A DNA stretch of 64,000 nucleotides, from the NCBI GenBank assembly GCA_958439205.1, contig OY288189.1:4169001-4233000 (forward strand), written 5' to 3'. The notes under the pieces are model-generated. The model was not told the DNA's origin. It worked only from the letters and a program-made list of their open reading frames with translations, and ran no database searches. This DNA comes from an uncultured Allorhizobium sp. Lineage in GTDB: Bacteria > Pseudomonadota > Alphaproteobacteria > Rhizobiales > Rhizobiaceae. A program made the translations under genes and the position numbers. Position 1 is the stretch's first letter; every line of letters starts with the position of its first letter. This document shows positions 46,184 through 54,439 of this stretch, piece after piece.

Positions 46184-47989
46184 ATGTTTGGAATGTCCAG
46201 CAACACGCGCTCGCAACTCGAATCGCTCGAAGTCATCACCGCGAATATCATGATCGCAGATGATAAGCTCAACATCCGCTACATGAACACCGCAACGAAG
46301 CAGTTGCTGAAGGAGGCGGAAGGCGACCTGAAGAAGGAACTGCCGCGCTTCGACTTCGAGAAGCTGATCGGCAGCAATATCGATATCTTCCACAAGGATC
46401 CCGGCCATCAGCGCAATATGCTGTCGAGCCTGAAGAACCAGCACAAGGCAACCATCTGGGTTGGGCACCGCGCCTTTGACCTGATCGTGACGCCGCTGAA
46501 GAATGGCGCCAAGACCACCGGCTTTGTCGTGGAATGGGCGAATGCCAAGGAGCGGCTGCAGAACCTCGATTTCCAGAACCAGATGGAGGCGATCAGCCGC
46601 GTTCAGGCGATTATCGAATTCACGCCGGAAGGCGAGGTCGTTTCGGCCAACCAGAACTTCCTCGACGCGCTCGGCTACCGGATGGACGAGATCAAGGGCA
46701 AGCATCACAGCCTGTTCGTCGATCCCGAATTTGTCCGGTCGCCGGACTACGCGGAATTCTGGAAAAATCTGCGGGCCGGAAAGTTTCAGGCGGCCGAGTT
46801 CACCCGCTATGGCAAGGGCGGGAAAAAGGTCGTCATCAACGCCTCCTACAACCCGATCATCGACGATCGTGGCCGCGTGACCAAGGTGGTGAAGTTTGCA
46901 ACCGATGTGACCGAACGCGTACATGCGGTCGACACCATCGGCGATGCGCTGGGACGCATGGCCCATGGTGACGTTAGCTTCGCACTCGACAGGCCGTTCG
47001 CGCCTGACTTCGAAGCCCTGCGGACCAATCTGAACGAAGCCGTGATGCAGCTGGCGACCACGCTGGGTGCCGTTGCAAAGTCGACCGACCAGATCGACAG
47101 CGGCAGCCGCGAGATTAGCTCCAGCGCCGAGGACCTGTCGAAGCGGACCGAACAGCAGGCGGCATCGCTGGAAGAGACGGCAGCCGCGCTCGACCAGATT
47201 ACCGTCAACGTCAACAATGCCTCCAAGCGTGCCGAGGAAGCCCGTCACGCCACCCAGGCAGCCGACACCAGCGCCACCCGCTCCGGCAAGATCGTGGCTG
47301 AAGCCGTGGGCGCTATGGCCCGCATCGAGCAGTCGTCGAACCAGATCTCGAACATCATCGGTGTGATCGACGAAATCGCGTTCCAGACGAACCTGCTCGC
47401 GCTGAATGCAGGTGTTGAAGCAGCACGTGCGGGTGAAGCCGGCAAGGGCTTTGCGGTCGTCGCGCAGGAAGTGCGTGAACTCGCTCAACGCTCGGCTCAG
47501 GCGGCAAAGGAGATCAAGGATCTCATCCGCAACTCGTCCGAAGAGGTCAAGAACGGCGTGAAGCTGGTCAGCGAGACCGGCGAGGCGCTGAAGACGATCC
47601 AGGACAACATCATCGCGGTCAATGATCACATGCAGGCAATCGCAAGCTCGGCCCGCGAACAGGCGACCGGCCTTTCCGAGGTCAACTCGGCCGTCAACCA
47701 GATGGACCAGGTGACCCAGCAGAACGCCGCGATGGTCGAGGAATCCAACGCTGCAAGCGCGACACTGGCGACGGAGACGCAGCGACTGCGTCAGTTCATC
47801 TCGCGGTTCACGCTCGGCAAACATTTTGCCGGACAGCAGGCGCCTGCAGCGGCATCCCACGGAGCGCCCAGAGCCCATGCTCCAGCAGCTCCGTCGACCG
47901 CGACCGCTGCACCTCGTCGCGCAGCCGGGCTGCCGGCACCGACACACGGCAATGCCGCGCTGAAGCAGGACGAGTGGCAGGAATTCTAA
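46184..47989 (+). CDS. soluble PAS chemoreceptor, McpY-like
   Basis: A 601-residue methyl-accepting chemotaxis protein with no membrane segment. Two PAS domains (about residues 10-125 and 130-250) are followed by a HAMP-like segment (GDALGRMAHGDVSFALD) and the signalling domain with EIAFQTNLLALNAGVEAARAG. An Ala/Pro-rich tail ends in EWQEF, matching the W-x-x-F pentapeptide that tethers CheR/CheB. This layout is like Sinorhizobium McpY. The signal is probably cytosolic (redox, energy or a metabolite). ATG 46184 follows AAGG; earlier in-frame codons have no ribosome site. Confidence 0.9.
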   Translation: MFGMSSNTRSQLESLEVITANIMIADDKLNIRYMNTATKQLLKEAEGDLKKELPRFDFEKLIGSNIDIFHKDPGHQRNMLSSLKNQHKATIWVGHRAFDLIVTPLKNGAKTTGFVVEWANAKERLQNLDFQNQMEAISRVQAIIEFTPEGEVVSANQNFLDALGYRMDEIKGKHHSLFVDPEFVRSPDYAEFWKNLRAGKFQAAEFTRYGKGGKKVVINASYNPIIDDRGRVTKVVKFATDVTERVHAVDTIGDALGRMAHGDVSFALDRPFAPDFEALRTNLNEAVMQLATTLGAVAKSTDQIDSGSREISSSAEDLSKRTEQQAASLEETAAALDQITVNVNNASKRAEEARHATQAADTSATRSGKIVAEAVGAMARIEQSSNQISNIIGVIDEIAFQTNLLALNAGVEAARAGEAGKGFAVVAQEVRELAQRSAQAAKEIKDLIRNSSEEVKNGVKLVSETGEALKTIQDNIIAVNDHMQAIASSAREQATGLSEVNSAVNQMDQVTQQNAAMVEESNAASATLATETQRLRQFISRFTLGKHFAGQQAPAAASHGAPRAHAPAAPSTATAAPRRAAGLPAPTHGNAALKQDEWQEF

Positions 47990-48001
47990 GCCGATGACCA
48001 G

Positions 48002-48025
48002 TCGCGCCCGCTCTAGCGGGCGCGA
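48002..48025. terminator. GC-rich hairpin between convergent genes
   Basis: TCGCGCCCGCT (48002-48012) and AGCGGGCGCGA (48015-48025) are perfect 11-bp arms. It lacks a T tract, but it lies between the convergent chemoreceptor and anti-sigma genes and may slow transcription from both sides. Confidence 0.55.
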
Positions 48026-48032
48026 ACTCCAT

Positions 48033-48740
48033 TCAAGGCCTTGGCGCCTTGGCAAATCCCTTGCCGAGGATCGGGCCGGTCGGTTTGCCCGTCGGCGATC
48101 CGCCCAGAGGCTCCACGGTGATCTCGTAAAGCTGCTCCTCCAGCGGGCCTGGCAGGTCGGGGCCATCGACCGTTGCGGTGCGCCAGCCATCGAGAACGCC
48201 AAGCGAGACGGGGCCGGTATTCTTCGAGGGCAAGGTCCAGAGTTGCAGAGACTGATCTGCGGCTACCGATACATCGGAGAGCGGCGTCACCTTCGCAGTG
48301 TCGTTTCCGAAATCCTCGATCATCACGACAGGTTCGCCTGCGGCATCCATCAGGATCGCGATGACCTGGGGCTCAGAGCGTGTGACGAGCGTATAGGACA
48401 AGGCGCCAACGAGCAGCAGGGAGGCGGCGGCCGCCGACATGCCGACACCGCGCCACCAGGCAAGGCGGTTGTCGTTGACGGCGGATGGTGGGGCCGACTT
48501 CAGACCCGGGCGCTGCTGCGGTCCGAGCTGCGCCTCGATCCGGGTCCAGAGATCGGCTGACACTGTTGCTGTCGGTCCGACGAGGTCGAGTTCGAGAAAA
48601 CGGTCGCGCGCCTCGCCGACCGCGCGGGCCAGGTTTTCATCCGTTTCCATTTCCGCATCGATGGCTTTTCGCTCCGCCTCATCCACGAGGCCAAGAACAT
48701 AAGCGTCTGCGCGTTCGGCAAGCGTGTACCAGGTGCTCAT
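48033..48740 (-). CDS. membrane anti-sigma factor (RskA/anti-sigma-K type)
   Basis: A 235-residue protein. The N-terminal part (about 1-75, with LAERADAYVLGLVDEAERKAIDAEM and WTRIEAQL) is an anti-sigma domain of the RskA type. One membrane segment follows (about 97-115, MSAAAASLLLVGALSYTLV), then a periplasmic domain with DFGNDTAKVTPL, LQLWTLPSKNTGPVSLGVLDG and a proline-rich end. Its start overlaps the stop of the sigma gene by four bases (ATGA). It should hold the sigma factor at the membrane until an envelope signal releases it. Confidence 0.88.
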   Translation of the reverse strand: MSTWYTLAERADAYVLGLVDEAERKAIDAEMETDENLARAVGEARDRFLELDLVGPTATVSADLWTRIEAQLGPQQRPGLKSAPPSAVNDNRLAWWRGVGMSAAAASLLLVGALSYTLVTRSEPQVIAILMDAAGEPVVMIEDFGNDTAKVTPLSDVSVAADQSLQLWTLPSKNTGPVSLGVLDGWRTATVDGPDLPGPLEEQLYEITVEPLGGSPTGKPTGPILGKGFAKAPRP

Positions 48741-49288
48741 GCCATGCACTCCCTCAAGGCCGAGAGTGAGCGCCGGATCCAGGCTTTCGCGGTTCCGAGC
48801 GGCAGCTTCAGCCGACCGGCGATCTCGCCGTGGCTGTAGCCGGAGACATAGGCCATGATGACCGTCTTGCGGCGCAGACCGTCCAATCGTCCGAGGCAAG
48901 TGCGCAGGCGGCTTGCGGTATCCAACTCATCGAAGAGATCGTGATAGAGCGCGTCGGCACCCTCATCTTGCAGGCGCTCGAGGCTGTCGGTTTCGGCTAG
49001 ATCTTCACGGCCACCGTCTCGAAGCGCATTAAGCGAGCGCGAGCGCACGATCGAAAAGATCCAGCCGCGCGCGGAGCCCCTGGAGGGATCATACTGCCAG
49101 GCCTTGTTCCAGATCTGCAGGAAGGCTTCCTGGACGATTTCCTCTGCCAGGTCGTGTCGACGCAGGATGCGCTCGGCGACTGTCACCATGCGCGCCGCCT
49201 CGCTTTCGTAGATGACGGCCAATCCCTTGCGATCACCCGCGGCACAGGCATTCAGCGCCGCGCCGAGCTCGTCTTGCTCATTCCCCAT
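48737..49288 (-). CDS. ECF RNA polymerase sigma factor (SigK-like)
   Basis: A 183-residue ECF sigma factor. Region 2 (about 30-95) has ERILRRHDLAEEIVQEAFLQIWNKAWQYDPSRGSARGWIFSIVRSRSLN, with the usual DLAEE and W-x-x-IVRS parts, and region 4 has YSHGEIAGRLKLPLGTAKAWIRRSL. I give the ATG at 49288 because it opens the conserved domain and has GGAAGG upstream. An ATG at 49396 with a perfect AAGGAG is also in frame and would add 36 residues. It is divergent from the DUF4394 gene, and both share one promoter region. Confidence 0.9.
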   Translation of the reverse strand: MGNEQDELGAALNACAAGDRKGLAVIYESEAARMVTVAERILRRHDLAEEIVQEAFLQIWNKAWQYDPSRGSARGWIFSIVRSRSLNALRDGGREDLAETDSLERLQDEGADALYHDLFDELDTASRLRTCLGRLDGLRRKTVIMAYVSGYSHGEIAGRLKLPLGTAKAWIRRSLSALRECMA

Positions 49289-49417
49289 CCAGCTTCCTTC
49301 CAAGGTCCTGTGCGGAAAGTAGCTCGCACGCCTGATTTGGCAACCTGCCCCGCGCGCACCAATGGAAGAGCCGCTCGCTGTCATCGTCACATCCATCGCT
49401 TTTCTCCTTCATCCACA

Positions 49418-49445
49418 AGACACCGGAGGCGCCTTTCTGGATGCA
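49418..49445 (-). promoter_or_regulatory. ECF-type promoter for the sigma/anti-sigma genes
   Basis: On the minus strand TGCATCCA (49445-49438), 14 bases, then GTGTCT (49423-49418). It is the mirror image of the promoter for the DUF4394 gene. The start point would lie about 49411, just upstream of an AAGGAG and the ATG at 49396. Confidence 0.6.
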
Positions 49446-49468
49446 GCAGAAAAAAATCTTCCGGGCCC

Positions 49469-49497
49469 TGCATCCAAACCGCAGCTGCCGTGTGTCT
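49469..49497 (+). promoter_or_regulatory. ECF-type promoter for the DUF4394 gene
   Basis: TGCATCCA (49469-49476), 15 bases, then GTGTCT (49492-49497), about 50 bp before the ATG at 49552. It shares both elements with the opposite-strand promoter, so the same sigma factor probably uses both. Confidence 0.6.
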
Positions 49498-49551
49498 AGG
49501 GATCAGGAGGCACCAGACCGGTGCCACCGCCATTCCAATGGGAGAGTTTTC

Positions 49552-50337
49552 ATGACCAGCATCCGTATCCTCAGCCTTGCCGCCGCCACCGCCCTTACGG
49601 CCTTCGGAGCGCAGGCCGCCCAGGTCGTCGGTCTCGCCGGTGACAAGACCCTTGTCATGTTCGACACAGCCAAGCCTGAAGTCTCCAAGTCGATGGATGT
49701 TACCGGCGTTGACCGTCTCGTCGGCATTGACTACCGCCCGGCCAACCAGACTATCGTCGGCGTGACGGCAGACAACGTGATCGTCACCATCGATCCGGCA
49801 ACGGGCGCTGCGACCGAAGTCGCCAAGATGGACAAGCCGCTGACGATCGGTGACGCGCCTGTCGTCGTGAACTTCAACCCGGCCGCTGACCGTCTGCGCT
49901 ACATGACCGGCACGACCAACCACCGCGTCCATCCCGACACGGGTGCAGTGACCGTCGACGGCAGCCTTGCCTTCGAAGAGGGCGACATGCACAAGGGCGA
50001 GACCCCGAACACGGTCGCGGCTGCCTACACCAACTCGGTCGGCAAGCCGGAAAAGACCGCGATGTATAACATCGACGCGACAATCGGTGCGCTCATCCAG
50101 CAGACCAAGCCGAATGACGGCACGCTGAAGGCGATCGGCAAGCTCGGCATCGAAGGCAGCCCGACGTCCTACGCGTTTGATATCGAAGCAGGCGCCGAGG
50201 GCAAGAACACCGCCTGGCTGGTCGCGGACAGCGCCCTCTACACGGTCAACCTGGAGACGGGTGCAGCCACGAAGGCCGGCGACATCAGCGGCGCCCCGGC
50301 CGCGATCAAGTCGATCACCGTGATCCCGGCGATGTAA
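49552..50337 (+). CDS. secreted DUF4394 protein
   Basis: A 261-residue exported protein. Residues 1-22 are a signal peptide ending FGAQAAQ. The rest is a beta-propeller-like run of short repeats with the DUF4394 wording (VVGLAGDKTLVMFDT, GVDRLVGIDYRPANQTIVGV, NFNPAADRLRYMTGTTNHRVHPDTGAVTVDG, NTVAAAYTNS). A GGGAGAG site precedes the ATG. The gene is divergent from the ECF sigma gene under a matching promoter, so it is probably part of that regulon, as in other bacteria where the two occur together. The function of the family is unknown. Confidence 0.88.
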   Translation: MTSIRILSLAAATALTAFGAQAAQVVGLAGDKTLVMFDTAKPEVSKSMDVTGVDRLVGIDYRPANQTIVGVTADNVIVTIDPATGAATEVAKMDKPLTIGDAPVVVNFNPAADRLRYMTGTTNHRVHPDTGAVTVDGSLAFEEGDMHKGETPNTVAAAYTNSVGKPEKTAMYNIDATIGALIQQTKPNDGTLKAIGKLGIEGSPTSYAFDIEAGAEGKNTAWLVADSALYTVNLETGAATKAGDISGAPAAIKSITVIPAM

Positions 50338-50344
50338 GCCGAAC

Positions 50345-50365
50345 AGGCCCCGTGATGCGGGGCCT
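50345..50365 (+). terminator. hairpin after the DUF4394 gene
   Basis: AGGCCCC (50345-50351) and GGGGCCT (50359-50365) form a 7-bp stem eight bases after the stop, without a T tract. Confidence 0.5.
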
Positions 50366-50390
50366 GTGAAGAACCAGTCCCCAAAACAAG

Positions 50391-50424
50391 AAGGCCTCCG
50401 TGACACAGTCGCGGAGGCCTTTTC
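50391..50424. terminator. bidirectional terminator
   Basis: AAGGCCTCCG (50391-50400) and CGGAGGCCTT (50412-50421) form a 10-bp stem followed by T on the plus strand. It lies between the convergent DUF4394 and DUF2778 genes and can serve both. Confidence 0.85.
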
Positions 50425-50425
50425 G

Positions 50426-51757
50426 TCAGAGCATTGCCATGTATTTCGGCAGATCCCGCATGCTCGGGACAACGATCAGGGTGTGCACGTTCCCGCGCTT
50501 GTAGGCGTTCAGGAAGCGATTGTAGTCTTCGAAGACCACGCAGCCCGAGCTGTCGCCGCGGCGGCGGAGCAGATAGGTGTGGGTCAGGAAGCCATCGCGA
50601 TTGTACATCTTGGCGTCCCCGACCGGGTTCATGCGGATCGCCTCGATGCCGTGGAAGCGGGCTTCGCGCATGCGCAGCTTGTAGACGTTGGGCGGGGTCG
50701 GGCCGTAGTTCTTCACATGCACGAACTTCGGATTGTCGCGCATATGGCCGCGTCCCGAATGCGCCTTGAGCTTCTCGCCGTTCGGCATATGCACGACGGA
50801 ATCCTCGATAACATAGACGGCGATGCGGCTTCCGGGACCCGGCAGGCTGTTCTTGCGCTGGAAGATGCCGCCTGCCCCGTCATCAGTGGTGACCGGATTG
50901 TCGGGCTTGGCATAGGCCAGCATGTCCATCAGTGTCTTTTTCTTCGGCTTTTCCGGAGCCGTGGCAACCGCCGGGGCCTCTGGTGCCGGCACGCGCTCGA
51001 CACGGGGCTTGGACTGCGGCTTGGCGCCGGGAAGCGGGCCATCATCCGGCAGCGCGCCGTGGTCTTCGGCTGCGGGCTCGGACAAGAGCTCCTGGAAGGG
51101 CTCTTCACGCGGATCTGCCGCCGCCATCATTTCAGGCGCGGAAGGCACGGCGGCATAGCCGAGCGCAACGGGGGTGGCCGCTGTCGTATCGCTCGGGATC
51201 GACGCGGTGACGACCGGATCGATGTCATCAAGGCCGCTACGGCGCTCACCGGCTGCGGTTGCGAGGGCCGCCTGCTGGCGGCCAGCCTCTGCCTGCAGAA
51301 GGGCGTCGCGCAGAACTGCGAGTGCCTGGGAGCCCGTCACGCTTTCGACGCGGGCGAGCAGAAGCCGGTCCGACTTGTCGACTTCCGCAAGCCGCATGGC
51401 GGCCGGGAGCATGAGTAGACCGAGATGGTCGGTCGCGGCCATCGCCTCGGCGAAGCGATTGTGCATCTCTTCGAGAGCCGCAAGGTTCGCGGCTTTTGCC
51501 GGCGTCGCCTGTGATGGGACCGGCTTGACGAGAGCAAGATCCGGCTTCGGCAGGCTGTGACCTGCAATTGCCGGTGCCTGGATGGTGGAGGATGAGAGGC
51601 CCTTGAAGACGGCGAGGCTCGCGGTGCCCCAGAAGAGGCAGGCGAGTGAGATGCCCAAGACCGTCGGCAGGCTGGAGCCGCGCGCCTTCCTGCGCGACTT
51701 CGTCTTTTGAACGGCGGCACGATCGCCACCGGTGACCTTCAGGGTCGAGGACGCCAT
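50426..51757 (-). CDS. DUF2778-domain membrane protein (Tlde1-like fold)
   Basis: A 443-residue protein. An N-terminal membrane segment (about 32-52) is followed by a long disordered Ala/Pro/Glu-rich region. The C-terminal domain (about 290-440) matches DUF2778: SGRGHMRDNPKFVHVKNYGPTPPNVYKLRMREARFHG, then GDSSGCVVFEDYNRFLNAYKRG with the likely catalytic Cys, preceded by a His. DUF2778 is related to Tlde1-type L,D-transpeptidases, so a role in trimming or linking peptidoglycan is possible. The gene stands alone. The enzyme activity is inference. Confidence 0.82.
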   Translation of the reverse strand: MASSTLKVTGGDRAAVQKTKSRRKARGSSLPTVLGISLACLFWGTASLAVFKGLSSSTIQAPAIAGHSLPKPDLALVKPVPSQATPAKAANLAALEEMHNRFAEAMAATDHLGLLMLPAAMRLAEVDKSDRLLLARVESVTGSQALAVLRDALLQAEAGRQQAALATAAGERRSGLDDIDPVVTASIPSDTTAATPVALGYAAVPSAPEMMAAADPREEPFQELLSEPAAEDHGALPDDGPLPGAKPQSKPRVERVPAPEAPAVATAPEKPKKKTLMDMLAYAKPDNPVTTDDGAGGIFQRKNSLPGPGSRIAVYVIEDSVVHMPNGEKLKAHSGRGHMRDNPKFVHVKNYGPTPPNVYKLRMREARFHGIEAIRMNPVGDAKMYNRDGFLTHTYLLRRRGDSSGCVVFEDYNRFLNAYKRGNVHTLIVVPSMRDLPKYMAML

Positions 51758-51895
51758 GATACTTGAACTCGCTTACCAAAACTCTGGAGAGCCGACCGCC
51801 TAACAACGGAAACCGACTTTACTGGGACAGGCAACCCGCGAGGTCGTCCTGTCGACTGTCCTAAAGAATGAAGAAGTTTGGTAACCAAGAGGTTT

Positions 51896-51928
51896 ACGCC
51901 CGGAGGTTTCTTGTCACATTCCGGGCGT
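51896..51928 (-). terminator. inverted repeat downstream of the SDR gene
   Basis: ACGCCCGGA (51896-51904) and TCCGGGCGT (51920-51928) form a 9-bp stem with a 15-base loop, 16 bp past the SDR stop on its strand. There is no strong T tract. Confidence 0.5.
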
Positions 51929-51944
51929 GGCGTTCGAAACAGTC

Positions 51945-52649
51945 TCAAACGTGACGGGTTAGCCCGCCGTCGACCTTGAGGTTCTGGCCGGTGATGTAGG
52001 CCGCGCCATCGGATGCCAGGAAGGCGATGGTGGCGGCGATTTCCTCGCTCGTCCCGTAGCGCTTCATCGGAACACCATCGCGACGCTCATCGGTCGCGGG
52101 CAGGCTGTCGATCCAGCCGGGGAGCACGTTGTTCATCCGGATGTTTTCAGCCGCATAGGTATCGGCGAAGATCTTGGTGAAGGAGGCGAGGCCTGCGCGG
52201 AAGACGGCAGAGGTCGGGAACATCGCGGAGGGCTCGAAGGCCCAGGCGGTCGAGATGTTGATGATGGTGCCTGACTTCTGCGCCTGCATGATCGGGGTGA
52301 CGAGACGGGTCGGGCGAATGACGTTGAGCAGGTAAACATCCATGCCCTTCGCCCACTGCTCGTCGGTGATCTCGAGGATCTGGGCGCGAGGCCCATGGCC
52401 GGCACTGTTGACCAGAACGTCGATGCGGCCATAACGCTCCATCGTACCCTCGACCAGGCGCGCGAGATCTTCCGGAGACTGGTTCGAACCGGTGATGCCG
52501 AAGCCTCCGAGCTCGGCGGCAAGCGCCTCACCCTTGCCGGAGGAGGACAGGATGGCGACCTTGAAGCCATCTGCGGCGAGACGCCTCGCAGCGGCTGCCC
52601 CCATACCACTTCCCCCTGCCGTCACGATGGCAACCTTTTCGCTGGACAT
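51945..52649 (-). CDS. short-chain dehydrogenase/reductase
   Basis: A 234-residue classical SDR. The cofactor motif is TAGGSGMGAAAARRLAADG, and the NNAG-like motif appears as VNSAGHGPRA. The catalytic Tyr-x-x-x-Lys position is hard to place: the segment SAVFRAGLASFTKI has Phe where Tyr is usual, so catalysis may be weak or absent, as in some regulatory SDRs. Lone gene with an imperfect terminator downstream. Substrate unknown. Confidence 0.8.
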   Translation of the reverse strand: MSSEKVAIVTAGGSGMGAAAARRLAADGFKVAILSSSGKGEALAAELGGFGITGSNQSPEDLARLVEGTMERYGRIDVLVNSAGHGPRAQILEITDEQWAKGMDVYLLNVIRPTRLVTPIMQAQKSGTIINISTAWAFEPSAMFPTSAVFRAGLASFTKIFADTYAAENIRMNNVLPGWIDSLPATDERRDGVPMKRYGTSEEIAATIAFLASDGAAYITGQNLKVDGGLTRHV

Positions 52650-52720
52650 GCATACTCTCCCTTTGCTGTTTCAGGAAGATCGAGGCTCCGCTCGGTGATG
52701 TCCAGTCAGAAAAGCTGAAG

Positions 52721-52746
52721 GCCGATGCAGCCTTCGCTGCACCGGC
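52721..52746 (-). terminator. terminator hairpin after the PilZ-like gene
   Basis: GCCGATGCAG (52721-52730) and CTGCACCGGC (52737-52746) pair with one mismatch around a 6-base loop; the minus strand then reads CTTCAGCTTTTCTG. Confidence 0.6.
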
Positions 52747-52773
52747 CCAGCCAAAAACTTTCGCGCTCTGGCA

Positions 52774-53130
52774 TTACCAGCTGCGGACGTCGAGCACGCG
52801 GTCCTTGTGCGCCGGGTGGGTCGAGAAAACGAAGATGCGGTCGAGCTCCTTCTGCGTCAGCAGACGCAGGAAGCGGATCTCGGCGGTGTTGTTGGCAAAA
52901 CTCTTCATCAGGATGGCGCCGACCTTGTTGATGCGGGCGTCCGGGATGTCGAGATAGAACTGCTTGGGCAGGTTGACCTGCGTGATCAGGCTGATCACGG
53001 CACCGCTCAGCGAGATGCGCAGCACGTCGCAACGGCGCGCCGCCATGTGGGTCATGCCGTTCTCAGTGTATTCGAGGCGCCCGGCATTCATCGTATCCTC
53101 CATACGATACCGGTTTTCCCGGTCGTACAT
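52774..53130 (-). CDS. PilZ-like small protein
   Basis: A 118-residue protein. The middle (MTHMAARRCDVLRISLSGAVISLI) has the Arg-pair then S-x-x-G pattern of a PilZ domain, though the pattern is weak. The start ATG 53130 lies behind a near-perfect AAGGAGGAA site; the frame is open for 35 codons further but without a ribosome site. The likely role is c-di-GMP binding, unproven. The gene stands alone, upstream of the agl cluster on the same strand. Confidence 0.7.
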   Translation of the reverse strand: MYDRENRYRMEDTMNAGRLEYTENGMTHMAARRCDVLRISLSGAVISLITQVNLPKQFYLDIPDARINKVGAILMKSFANNTAEIRFLRLLTQKELDRIFVFSTHPAHKDRVLDVRSW

Positions 53131-53336
53131 GAAGGATTCCTCCTTTTTCAGGAAATGAGATCCGCCACCTGCCGTTCTCATCGTTTCATGCCCTCGTCTT
53201 TTGTCAGTTGTTATGGGCAAAAAGCTACCAGCCACTGTTTAACAGTCGGTGTTGGCGGAGGGGTCATTCCTCACAGCAAAAAAGCCCAGTCATCGGTAAG
53301 GATAACAGGGCCTTAAGGGAGGTAGTGGCGAAGCGT

Positions 53337-54425
53337 TCAGCGGCGGTAGGTCTGACCGTCAGCGTCGAAGAGATGAAGCTTGGTCTTGTCTGCGGAGAAA
53401 CGCAGTGTCTGACCCTTCTTCACGTCCACGATGCCGGGCAGCTTGACCACGACCGGCTCTTCCTCGACCGGGCCGTTCACATACAGCAGCGTGACTTCAC
53501 CGAGCGCCTCGACGATGTCGACGACGCCCTCGAAGAGGAACTCGTCGCCGGTGGCGATCGCCAGATCTTCCGGGCGCACGCCGAAGCTCGCGGCCTTGCC
53601 CTGGTCAGACGCAGACGTTGCCACATCGACGGTCACTTCCGAGCTGTCCTTCAGCTTGATCCGTGTTGCATCCCCTGTGCCGACCACGGTCACCGGCATG
53701 ATATTCATGGCTGGCGAGCCGATGAAGCGGGCGACGAACAGGTTCGCCGGGCGCTCGTAGAGTTCGAGCGGCGGGCCGACCTGTTCAATCTTGCCGGCCG
53801 AGAGCACGACGATACGGTCTGCCAGCGTCATCGCCTCGACCTGGTCGTGGGTGACGTAGATCATCGTCGTATCGGGCATGCTTTCGTTCAGCTTCGAGAT
53901 CTCGATACGGGTCGCAACGCGAAGGGCTGCATCAAGGTTGGACAGCGGCTCGTCAAAGAGGAAGACCTTCGGGTTGCGGCAGATCGCGCGGCCGATCGCA
54001 ACACGCTGACGCTGGCCACCGGACAGCGCCTTGGGCAGACGATCCAGATAAGGGCCGAGCTGCAGGATGTTGGCAGCCGAACGGACGCGGCGGTCGATCT
54101 CTTCCTTGCTTTCGCCCGCAATGCGCATGCCAAAGGCCATGTTGTCGTAGACCGTCATATGCGGGTAGAGCGCATAGGACTGGAACACCATGGCGATGCC
54201 ACGCTTGGACGGGGGCACGTCGTTGACGAGCTGGCCGTCGATGTAGAGCTCACCGCCGGTGATGTCCTCAAGGCCCGCGATCATGCGCAGCAGTGTGGAT
54301 TTGCCGCAGCCCGACGGGCCGACGAAGACCACGAACTCGCCTTCCTTGATCTCCAGATCGATACCGTGCAGGACCTTGACCTGCCCGTATGCCTTGCGGA
54401 TGTCCTTGAGAACCAGACCCGTCAT
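53337..54425 (-). CDS. aglK: alpha-glucoside ABC transporter ATPase
   Basis: A 362-residue MalK/UgpC-type ATPase. Walker A is GPSGCGKSTLLRMIAGL, the signature is LSGGQRQRVAIGRAI, and Walker B is VFLFDEPLSNLDA. The C-terminal part is the regulatory OB-fold domain (FIGSPAMNIMPV, FGVRPEDLAI). ATG 54425 is the start of the conserved MTGLVLKDIRKAYGQV. Last gene of the aglEFGAK cluster, 14 bp after aglA. Confidence 0.92.
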   Translation of the reverse strand: MTGLVLKDIRKAYGQVKVLHGIDLEIKEGEFVVFVGPSGCGKSTLLRMIAGLEDITGGELYIDGQLVNDVPPSKRGIAMVFQSYALYPHMTVYDNMAFGMRIAGESKEEIDRRVRSAANILQLGPYLDRLPKALSGGQRQRVAIGRAICRNPKVFLFDEPLSNLDAALRVATRIEISKLNESMPDTTMIYVTHDQVEAMTLADRIVVLSAGKIEQVGPPLELYERPANLFVARFIGSPAMNIMPVTVVGTGDATRIKLKDSSEVTVDVATSASDQGKAASFGVRPEDLAIATGDEFLFEGVVDIVEALGEVTLLYVNGPVEEEPVVVKLPGIVDVKKGQTLRFSADKTKLHLFDADGQTYRR

Positions 54426-54439
54426 GCTATCCTCCCCTG

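Noticed and set aside
46010..48202. 730-codon open frame on the minus strand
   Set aside because: Antisense to the PAS chemoreceptor gene; the composition is that of a reverse complement, and the sense gene has clear domains.
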